Shown here: positions 1 through 6,251 of the stretch, one piece after another
Numbering within the stretch: the first letter of the stretch is position 1
Layout: every line of letters starts with the position of its first letter
Assembly (NCBI GenBank): GCA_041628815.1
Contig: JBFKOL010000093.1
Location: 1 to 13,214 of the forward strand
DNA from: JBFKOL01 sp041628815
Lineage (GTDB): Bacteria; Bacteroidota; Bacteroidia; Chitinophagales; Saprospiraceae
Length of the DNA stretch: 13,214 bases
Direction of reading: 5' to 3'
Notes under the pieces: generated by a model
The model's database searches: none
What the model was told of the DNA's origin: nothing
The model's input: only the letters and a program-made list of their open reading frames with translations
Program-made: the position numbers and the translations under genes

Positions 1-957
1 AAAGTTGTCCCTTCCAGTATACCCGCTTAAAAAGATCCTGTTCTTTTCATTGATTGTGTAGTTGGTCTTCAGCGTCAGATCGTAAAAATTCAGGACGGAC
101 CCTTCCAGGTCTTCGCTGAGAAAAGGCTTGGCCAGCACATCGATATAGGATCTTCGTCCTGCAATGATGAATGAAGCTTTGTCTTTGACGATCGGTGCTT
201 CTAAGGAAAGACGACTGAAAATGGCTCCTATTCCCCCATTGGCTGAAAACTGCTTATTGTTACCCTCCTTCATCCTGACATCCAATATTGATGACAATCT
301 CCCTCCGTATCTTGCAGGAATGCCTCCCTTGTAAAGCTTGACGTCTTTGACGGCATCGGGGTTAAAAACCGAGAAAAAACCAAAAAGGTGCGAGGAATTG
401 TAAACGGGTGCTTCATCGAGGAGAACAAGATTTTGATCGATGCTGCCTCCGCGGACATTAAACCCGGTAGCTCCTTCTCCTACTGAACTTACTCCAGGTA
501 ACAATTGAATGCTTCTGAGAATTTCAACTTCTCCGAGCAATGTAGGCATCTTCTGGATGGTGCCAATATCGAGTTTATTGACACTCATTTCGGTAGCGGA
601 GACATTCTTGTTTTCTGCTTCCGCCGCTACCACTATTTCGCTGAGAGTGGTCTGGGTAATGTACAGTTCGTAATCCTTACGCACATTTCCGGTCAGTTCT
701 AATGTCTCATAAACTTCATTAAACCCGACATAGCTCACCCTGGTACGATAGGTTCCTGCCGGTAAGGAAATCGAGTAGAATCCATATTCATTGCTACTTG
801 TGCCGGTACCGAGTTCATCTATGTAAATATTGGCTCCTATGAGCGTTTCTCCGTTTTGACCGTCTTTGATGTATCCGCTGAGGGTAACTGGCGACTGTCC
901 AAACGAAATCAGGGAAGCAGATACAAAAGTCAGTAAAGCTGCAAGCCGGTATACCAT
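1..957 (-). CDS. TonB-dependent outer-membrane receptor, N-terminal part (3' end outside window)
   Basis: The minus-strand frame is open from the ATG at 955-957 to the left edge, 319 codons without a stop. Residues 1-21 form a signal peptide (MVYRLAALLTFVSASLISFG, then Gln). Residues 24-98 look like a carboxypeptidase-like regulatory domain, with the GANIYI, GFYSISLPAGTY and SYVGF signatures. Residues 105-232 match a TonB plug domain: SEIVVAAE, LLPGVSSVGEGATGFNVRGG, NLVLLDEAPVYN, and GGIPARYGGRLSSILDVRMK. The beta-barrel begins after about 235 and continues outside the window; such receptors are usually 750-950 residues. Receptors of this type sit in the outer membrane and import siderophores, cofactors or oligomers using TonB-ExbBD energy. 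The substrate cannot be told here. No SusD-like partner is visible upstream, so this is probably not a SusC/SusD glycan locus. No clear promoter was seen. Confidence 0.93.
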   Translation of the reverse strand, partial: MVYRLAALLTFVSASLISFGQSPVTLSGYIKDGQNGETLIGANIYIDELGTGTSSNEYGFYSISLPAGTYRTRVSYVGFNEVYETLELTGNVRKDYELYITQTTLSEIVVAAEAENKNVSATEMSVNKLDIGTIQKMPTLLGEVEILRSIQLLPGVSSVGEGATGFNVRGGSIDQNLVLLDEAPVYNSSHLFGFFSVFNPDAVKDVKLYKGGIPARYGGRLSSILDVRMKEGNNKQFSANGGIGAIFSRLSLEAPIVKDKASFIIAGRRSYIDVLAKPFLSEDLEGSVLNFYDLTLKTNYTINEKNRIFLSGYTGRDNF

Positions 958-1575
958 AATGTGCTCATTTGCTAATTGGATCGAAGCGATGACATAAGAA
1001 CACCATTGATCGATTGAAGTTGAGCGAATCGATGATAATTGAATAAATCTTTCTAAGTGTGGTATGTTTTTACGGATGGATCAAGGGATTTAGCGAACCA
1101 TTATGCCAACGCCGGCAGGTTTGGTATGCTCTTTTTAGCTTTAAAATGGTTTTTCTGATAGAATGCTGCTCAATCTCTGCATGCAAGCTGCTTCTTCAAA
1201 AATGGTCTGATTTTTGTGCGTTCAATAAAGTCCCAGCCCTGTAATGGTCGGGGCACACGAGTTACAAGAAGTAAAAAGGCAAGGGGTATTCGTTTTGTCC
1301 GAACCGCAATTCCTGACGGGATTTTTCCGATTTGGCCGATTGCTGGTTTAGCAACCATATACTGTTTCTATGAACTGGATACGGAGGCATTGCCTTTGTG
1401 TCCAAACAACGTTACTGTGACGGTGGTCCAAAAGGCGTTATGGGCGTTCCGTCGATGAATGATTTTTTAATGATCCAAACTTCTCAAAGATGCAAGGTTT
1501 GAAATATTTCAATCTTCCCATAGGCGAAGATATCGACATGCCTTAATGTGGCAGTATAAATAGGTGCCGGAAAAA
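958..1575. other. Gene-free spacer of 618 bases between two minus-strand genes
   Basis: No convincing gene lies here. Short open frames of about 60-80 codons exist on both strands, but they are rich in Cys, Trp and basic residues, overlap one another and lack start signals. The stretch holds a hairpin at 1102-1128, listed separately. It also contains the 5' leader of the TonB receptor, in which I found no TAnnTTTG box. The spacer is long for this otherwise compact window, so it may hold a decayed gene, a repeated intergenic element or an unrecognised RNA. I cannot decide between these. Confidence 0.5.
1102..1136 (+). terminator. Possible hairpin with short T-run (terminator-like or REP-like palindrome)
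   Basis: TATGCCAA at 1102-1109 pairs with TTGGTATG at 1121-1128, allowing two G-T pairs. The loop contains the palindrome GCCGGC. Five T's follow at 1132-1136. No plus-strand gene precedes it, so a terminator role is doubtful. A GC-rich palindrome in a long spacer could instead be a dispersed repeat. Confidence 0.25.
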
Positions 1576-1592
1576 CTATGAACCGGCATCTA
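1555..1592 (-). terminator. Hairpin spanning the stop codon of the 1576-2970 gene
   Basis: Read on the minus strand, TAGATGCCGG (1592-1583) pairs with CCGGCACCTA (1570-1561) with one mismatch. The 12-nt loop contains the TAG stop codon, and a T-rich stretch (TTTATA) follows. It is the only structure seen at this gene's 3' end and may act as a terminator, although the T-run is poor and the stem starts inside the coding region. Confidence 0.35.
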
Positions 1593-2970
1593 TTTTGTTT
1601 TGTAAATACGAACTCAACCAAGTTTTTTTCGCAACAATAGAATAGTCTTTGAGATCGTGTAATATGACTTGCGGGTCATCATGGCGGTTGAGCCGTTTCA
1701 AGAAATTACTTAAACTTTGACACGACTGCACCATTCGATCACTCATATTTCTTTGGTTTCTCCGGATAAAATCATCGTAATTTCGAAGAGAAGTCCACAT
1801 TAAATCTGGTGAGTTTTCATAATAGGTGAGTTGGGCAACCAGAAGTTGGGTTCTCGATTCCACTTTCAAATAGATGTTTGTAGGATTGACAGTGCTTAAT
1901 ATTTCGAGTACCTGAAGAATTTTGTTTTCTGCAAACAAGATATTGGCGGCCGCTACTGCTTTGGCGTCCTTTCGATCGGGTTCCTCCAACAAACCTGAAA
2001 AAGACTCAACAAAATTCCGAGCCCATGAGATCTGATTAAATACGGTACCCAATTGTATCATATTCAAGAATCGTTGAGTAGTTATGTGACCTTTTGAAAG
2101 AAAAATACCTGATCGCAAACCATACTCATATTGAGAAAAGAGAAGAGATTTTAAGTGTTCATGACCTTCGCCAATCTTTCTCAAGGCATAACGATTAAGG
2201 TAGATGAGAAGTACTGCCTTCAATTCTCCTACAATCTTTGCATTACCTGATAGTAGAAGTTCATGCAGTTTCATAAAATCTGTTTCAGAATCGTGATAAA
2301 CAAGATTGTATAGTTGATCCAACATTTGGTATTGCTGGGAGAGGTGAACTTGGGATTCGTTCCGTAAATTCCGGAGATCTGGCCATTCTCCACCCAGGAT
2401 GCCTTCCATATTTTGAATCTCGATGTCGTAATAAAGTGCGAACTCATTTTGCATTTCGTGCATGGATGTAATCAGCTCTCTAAACAATCGGGTGCCATTG
2501 TGGTATTTGATGGGATTATCAGAAAAATAATGTTCGTGAAGAAGTCTTTGCCTGTAAAGATTTTTGCGGATGTCATAATAGCCGGGGCGATTGAAATAAT
2601 GATGGATTTTCGAAGCGATTCGGTCTGCTTCTTCATATAAGCCCCTGTCATTCAAACCTTTGAATTTGAAGAAGTCATAATCTGCCGGACTGGAACTTAG
2701 GGCATCATGGGCCAAAAATTCGTAGACCAGCTCCTTCGTTCTGGCAGATATGTTACTCATTTTTTTGCGGTCCCAGTTAAAATGTCTTTCAGTTAGCCGG
2801 GTTACATCAATATGTTGTCTGCCTATTTTGTTTCTATGGTTATGAATGAAAGCACAGAAGAGATAGATATCGGACTTTGGTCTCAATTGACTGGAATAGT
2901 ACCTGTTAAAGTTTTTCCAATCTCTTTCATCAAAAGATTTCCAAAGTTTGAGCAATCTGGATGCACCCAT
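1576..2970 (-). CDS. Hypothetical all-helical protein, Saprospiria-type, function unknown
   Basis: A 464-residue frame starts at the ATG at 2968-2970. The protein has no signal peptide or membrane segment, so it is probably cytoplasmic. It is rich in Leu, Tyr, Asn, Arg and His and looks entirely alpha-helical, like a TPR or alpha-solenoid protein. The N-terminus (LLKLWKSFDERDWKNFNRYY) and the later stretch TRLFRELITSMHEMQNEFALYY resemble a multi-copy family of uncharacterised Saprospiria-type proteins with an N-terminal segment that often reads like 'F..F..SPYFN'; I recall this from general knowledge and did not test it. No catalytic motif is evident. The gene stands alone, with a plausible own promoter in the AT-rich DNA upstream. 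A role as a scaffold or protein-interaction module would be a guess. Confidence 0.8.
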   Translation of the reverse strand: MGASRLLKLWKSFDERDWKNFNRYYSSQLRPKSDIYLFCAFIHNHRNKIGRQHIDVTRLTERHFNWDRKKMSNISARTKELVYEFLAHDALSSSPADYDFFKFKGLNDRGLYEEADRIASKIHHYFNRPGYYDIRKNLYRQRLLHEHYFSDNPIKYHNGTRLFRELITSMHEMQNEFALYYDIEIQNMEGILGGEWPDLRNLRNESQVHLSQQYQMLDQLYNLVYHDSETDFMKLHELLLSGNAKIVGELKAVLLIYLNRYALRKIGEGHEHLKSLLFSQYEYGLRSGIFLSKGHITTQRFLNMIQLGTVFNQISWARNFVESFSGLLEEPDRKDAKAVAAANILFAENKILQVLEILSTVNPTNIYLKVESRTQLLVAQLTYYENSPDLMWTSLRNYDDFIRRNQRNMSDRMVQSCQSLSNFLKRLNRHDDPQVILHDLKDYSIVAKKTWLSSYLQNKIDAGS

Positions 2971-2989
2971 AATATTAGCACCTATAAAT

Positions 2990-3021
2990 CAAATAAATGA
3001 CCATAAAATATTGTAAAACAA
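2990..3021 (-). promoter_or_regulatory. Candidate Bacteroidota-type promoter for the 1576-2970 gene
   Basis: On the minus strand a TTG (3021-3019) is followed after 21 bases by TTTATTTG (2997-2990), 7 of 8 matches to TAnnTTTG. Transcription would start about 15 bases before the ATG. The surrounding DNA is very AT-rich, so chance matches are likely. Confidence 0.35.
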
Positions 3022-3330
3022 TTGAATACATATAATATAATTAACAATCAAAACATATATTTGTAAGTAAAATAAATAAATTTGCGTTCGAAGACCAATT
3101 GCGGTACGTGTATTTTAGTTGTGACTTGATTGGTCATTCTTGTAAAAGGAATTGCTATTCTGTGAAGTTCAGGGCTCCGTCATATGCCATCAAGGAAATG
3201 CGGATACTTCGGGATAGATAAAAAGATGTGTTGTACAAAGATTTGATGCTGCAGTTTCTTGGGAATTACCATGGTGAGCCGGACCGACAATGATGGTCGA
3301 ACGTTTTGGGGTTATTTATTTAGGTCTTAT

Positions 3331-3421
3331 TCAGCCATAGAGCCACCGATGTGAGCTCGAGGATCTGGCTCAGAAAGGTACAGGATCCGCAATGCGCGAC
3401 GCTGCGGATCCTGGTTTTTTT
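3331..3421 (+). ncRNA. Candidate small RNA or orphan transcript 3' end (two hairpins plus U-tract)
   Basis: GAGCCA (3340-3345) pairs with TGGCTC (3366-3371). After a two-base bulge the stem continues as GAT (3348-3350) with ATC (3363-3365). Nine bases later a perfect 11-bp terminator stem follows. Such paired hairpins ending in a U-tract are typical of small RNA 3' ends, and no plus-strand protein gene precedes them. The 5' end is unknown; the TAnnTTTG boxes at 3056-3063 and 3077-3084 would give a transcript of roughly 340 nt. I could not match it to tRNA, tmRNA, SRP RNA or 6S RNA by eye. It could instead be a leftover terminator or a transcriptional insulator upstream of the aldolase gene. 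Confidence 0.35.
3381..3421 (+). terminator. Strong intrinsic terminator, plus strand
   Basis: CAGGATCCGCA (3381-3391) pairs perfectly with TGCGGATCCTG (3403-3413) around an 11-nt loop in which GCG and CGC can also pair. After one G come seven T's (3415-3421). The complementary strand has no T-run on its own 3' side, so termination is directional, for plus-strand transcription. Confidence 0.85.
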
Positions 3422-3515
3422 AGCTATCTCCTCTTCTTTCCTCACGCTCTGAATTTAGTTCTTAGAAAATCTTCCTGCTTTGTAATGCGGTTTGACATGC
3501 GGATTTACCAATTTT

Positions 3516-3520
3516 GGAGG
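3516..3520 (+). promoter_or_regulatory. GGAGG ribosome-binding-like site upstream of the aldolase gene
   Basis: GGAGG lies 14 bases before the ATG at 3535, farther than the usual 5-10. An in-frame TGA at 3526-3528 excludes a start nearer the motif, so the ATG at 3535 stands and the GGAGG may be only partly useful. Confidence 0.4.
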
Positions 3521-3534
3521 TAATTTGACGATTT

Positions 3535-4461
3535 ATGAAATCCAGTAGTCTTACTCCTCTAAAAGGTATTTATACCGCCACCTTGACACCACTTCACGAA
3601 GATTTAAGTATTCATCATGACCTTCTTTTTCAACATTGTAAAGCATTGTTTTCCAAAGGAAGTCATGGTATAGCATTGATGGGCACAACCGGTGAAGCAA
3701 ATTCTTTCACCGTCGACGAAAGAAAAGAATCACTCGAACGCTTAATACGGGGCGGCATTCCTCCAGAAAAGTTGATGGTCGGAACGGGGTGCTGCTCCTT
3801 GCCTGATACGGCTTCGTTGACCGAACATGCTGCAGCACTTGGTGTTGGAAGTGTGCTTTTGCTTCCTCCATTTTATTATAAGCAAGTATCAGAGAGCGGG
3901 ATATTTTCCTACATCAGCAAACTGATAGAACGGGTGAACCATCCAAATCTTCGTATTGTACTTTATCATTTTCCAAATATGAGCGGGGTGCCATACACCC
4001 ACTCTCTTATTTCTCAATTGATTGAGGCATTTCCAAAAATCATCGTCGGTATGAAGGATTCTTCAGGGGATATTGAATCCATGATTGCCATACAGCAACA
4101 ACACCCCTCCTTTCGTGTTTTTGCAGGTACCGAAAGGCTTTTAGTGCCTATGCTGAAAGCAGGAGGGGCGGGGTGTGTTTCTGCTACGGCTAATGTCACT
4201 GTAGCCTTGGCACGCAGACTGTATGACATGTATCAGCAAGGAGATAAAACAGATAATATAGAAAGGGATTTAAAAATGGTGCGTGCAGCTTTTGAAGGAT
4301 TGCCCTTTACCGGAGCCTTGAAAGCCTACCTCGCAAAGACACAACATCAACCCGACTGGCAGTACATAAGACCACCGAATGAGTTGATTTCACAGGAACA
4401 AACTTCTGAAATCGTGGATAAGATAGGCAGTTTGATATCTGATCATATTTTGAAAAAATGA
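3535..4461 (+). CDS. DapA/N-acetylneuraminate lyase superfamily pyruvate aldolase, probably not a true DapA
   Basis: The 308-residue protein has the normal length for this class I aldolase (TIM-barrel) family. Family landmarks are GTTGE at residues 50-54 (pyruvate carboxylate binding), YHFP at 144-147 with the catalytic Tyr144, and GMKDSSGD at 172-179 with Schiff-base Lys174. GGAGCVSATANV at 210-221 closes the barrel. Members condense or cleave pyruvate with an aldehyde: dipicolinate synthesis, sialic acid, keto-deoxy-sugar acids or hydroxyproline breakdown. True dihydrodipicolinate synthases read YNVPxRTG, where the Arg binds the aspartate semialdehyde carboxylate. Here the motif is YHFPNMSG, with Met149 at the Arg position, which argues for another substrate, perhaps a keto-sugar acid. 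No lysine, sialic acid or sugar-acid genes adjoin it. It is cytoplasmic and apparently transcribed alone. Confidence 0.88.
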   Translation: MKSSSLTPLKGIYTATLTPLHEDLSIHHDLLFQHCKALFSKGSHGIALMGTTGEANSFTVDERKESLERLIRGGIPPEKLMVGTGCCSLPDTASLTEHAAALGVGSVLLLPPFYYKQVSESGIFSYISKLIERVNHPNLRIVLYHFPNMSGVPYTHSLISQLIEAFPKIIVGMKDSSGDIESMIAIQQQHPSFRVFAGTERLLVPMLKAGGAGCVSATANVTVALARRLYDMYQQGDKTDNIERDLKMVRAAFEGLPFTGALKAYLAKTQHQPDWQYIRPPNELISQEQTSEIVDKIGSLISDHILKK

Positions 4462-4535
4462 CCGGAAAAAACGACTTGCATAGATTTGATTTGAGCAATT
4501 TTCAGCTTTAACCGCACCAAATGCATTGACCTCGG

Positions 4536-4571
4536 CAACGGAATACCACTGCCGATATCGGTATTCCGTTG
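4536..4571. terminator. Perfect 12-bp inverted repeat between convergent genes
   Basis: CAACGGAATACC (4536-4547) and GGTATTCCGTTG (4560-4571) are exact inverted copies around a 12-base loop. It lies between the convergent aldolase and propeller genes and could stop transcription from both sides. Neither side has an immediate T-run; the nearest is TTTTTTT at 4613-4619 on the plus strand. A 9-base direct repeat, AAAAGCTGA (4572-4580 and 4584-4592), adjoins it. Confidence 0.5.
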
Positions 4572-4628
4572 AAAAGCTGATTCAAAAGCTGAGGGTTCGC
4601 ATTCTCTTAACATTTTTTTGTCGCTTTT

Positions 4629-6137
4629 TCATCCTGAGAATTGCTTCCAATTTAGGATGTACATCTTTTTCTTATCGATGTCATACATACGTTCACCTAT
4701 GACCGATGCCTTGGGGCCCATGCGCAATTTCATAATGATGAGTCCATCATCAGACAAAACAAACGTTTCACGGTCTTTGGTGACAAAATGGAGTCCGTCG
4801 TAAGCCAGGGTAAGAAGATAAAGCGATTCGTATGGATGTTTTCCTACCAAAGTAAGTTCGCTGTCCAACCCTAAGACCCATTCGTTGGAGGTATAGAAAT
4901 AATATCTTGTGCTATCTGCATATATCAATTCTTCGAATTGCTTCTCACTTTTCTTGATGTATATCGGAAGCGATAAAATACGTTGAATTTCTCCAAAGGT
5001 TTTTTCTTCCAGTGCTTTTTCACTGATTACACGTCCTGTCATCAAATCGATCCGGCAAACACCATTCTTTTGTGCTACCGTCATCAGCTCACCTGAAATC
5101 ACCACATCATTATACCAACCGTTCTTACTCTCGTGAACCTTAAGGTATTTCAGTTCACCACTATTTCGTGCGTACCGTGCAGTGTAGGGTTTACCATATT
5201 CCAATTTCGGTTTGTTCACAGAGTTGGCCGATCCACTGTTGACGAGAACGATATCCTCGCCGACCAACATGAGCAAAGACTTACCCGTAATACCATCGGG
5301 CAAGTTCGCGCTCCATTGAATTCGTCCATCAAAGTCAAACTTGAGCAATGCCGACGAGGAGGCATAGTAGATGTGGCCTTCGTCCAGTAAGACATTGGAG
5401 GTCATATTGTAGAGCGTATTGGTAGAGGTCCAAAAGTTGATTCTGTCTTTCCCAGCTTTTTCTTCATAACTCCATCCTTTTCCGTCCCTGTAATCGAGCA
5501 TATGAAGACCTGAAGCCGAGATGAGGATCTTAGTGGAATCGATGGGAATGATTTCCTGCCAACCGAATTTCCTGTCAATTTCACGAGTCCACATCACCTG
5601 GCCAGTACTGAGGTTTATGCCTTCGACATCCTGCAGATTGGTACCGAATTTTTTTACCCTGTAGCCAAGGCCGAAATCCAAAAGGGGGAATATTCTAAAT
5701 ATATTGTTTTTGACCTCCCATAGATTTTGACCGGTAGCAAGGTCAATCATCACACTTTTTCCTTTTTTTGTTTCGATCATCCGGTATCCGTAATGTTCGA
5801 CAAGTGCATCATTGTAGTTAATGTCCCTAGACCATAACACCTGGTCCAGGTCGAGGTCGTACTGTACAATAGCACCTTCGTTCTTGTAATATTTTTGATT
5901 TTTAGTCAAAGGCCTCAATTGCACGGTCATCATCCGGTGAATGGAATCCAGAAAGGCAAAGTAAACCGGTTCGGAGAATTGCCTTACCTCGGCATGTATC
6001 GAATCGTGGGTTATGAAATCGAAGCCGATAACCTCACTTCCATGGGTCATCTGAACGGATATTTTTTGAGATATCAGCCCATTGATTGTCATGGTAAACA
6101 GGAGAATTACAAAGAAAATCTTCGGTATGCTTTTCAT
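4629..6137 (-). CDS. Secreted PQQ-like beta-propeller protein
   Basis: The frame could extend upstream to 6266, but that would overlap the divergent peptidase gene and put 43 unlikely residues before a signal peptide. I start at the ATG at 6135-6137, giving 502 residues beginning MKSIPKIFFVILLFTMTING; an ATG at 6153-6155 is the alternative. There is no lipobox cysteine near the cleavage site (about LIS-Q), so the protein is probably periplasmic or exported and soluble. Blades of the PQQ-like/BamB type are visible: VQYDLDLDQVLWSRDI, MIDLATGQNLWEV, GINLSTGQVMWTREI, FDFDGRIQWSANL and RIDLMTGRVI, each ending in the 'G.v.W' pattern. PQQ binding or enzyme activity is not indicated. BamB itself is shorter and a lipoprotein, and no Bam genes adjoin, so the role is open, likely protein or ligand binding. 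Confidence 0.82.
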   Translation of the reverse strand: MKSIPKIFFVILLFTMTINGLISQKISVQMTHGSEVIGFDFITHDSIHAEVRQFSEPVYFAFLDSIHRMMTVQLRPLTKNQKYYKNEGAIVQYDLDLDQVLWSRDINYNDALVEHYGYRMIETKKGKSVMIDLATGQNLWEVKNNIFRIFPLLDFGLGYRVKKFGTNLQDVEGINLSTGQVMWTREIDRKFGWQEIIPIDSTKILISASGLHMLDYRDGKGWSYEEKAGKDRINFWTSTNTLYNMTSNVLLDEGHIYYASSSALLKFDFDGRIQWSANLPDGITGKSLLMLVGEDIVLVNSGSANSVNKPKLEYGKPYTARYARNSGELKYLKVHESKNGWYNDVVISGELMTVAQKNGVCRIDLMTGRVISEKALEEKTFGEIQRILSLPIYIKKSEKQFEELIYADSTRYYFYTSNEWVLGLDSELTLVGKHPYESLYLLTLAYDGLHFVTKDRETFVLSDDGLIIMKLRMGPKASVIGERMYDIDKKKMYILNWKQFSG

Positions 6138-6251
6138 TAATTCAATAGAACGCATTTTATGGTTCGCTCCGAAATGAGATAAAAACGTATTTTTCAAATC
6201 CTTCGTTCCTGTAATACCTGGAATATCAAGGAATAAATCAAAAATATTTTT

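Larger units (their letters stand above)
2998..3534. other. Gene-poor spacer with AT-rich start and orphan plus-strand terminator
   Basis: No protein gene is supportable here. Bases 2985-3090 are extremely AT-rich. Two TAnnTTTG boxes on the plus strand (3056-3063 and 3077-3084) could start a plus-strand transcript, though neither has a good -33 element. The only short ATG frames (20 codons from 3184, 27 codons from 3270) have no ribosome-binding site and no recognisable sequence. Two hairpins and a strong terminator close the region at 3340-3421. The last 110 bases lead into the aldolase gene. Confidence 0.5.

Noticed and set aside
1059..1458. Short overlapping frames in the 958-1575 spacer
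   Set aside because: They have no start signals and show odd composition with no recognisable domain.
3184..3353. Two small ATG frames (20 and 27 codons) upstream of the 3381 terminator
   Set aside because: They have no ribosome-binding site and no recognisable sequence; a small peptide cannot be excluded but is not supported.
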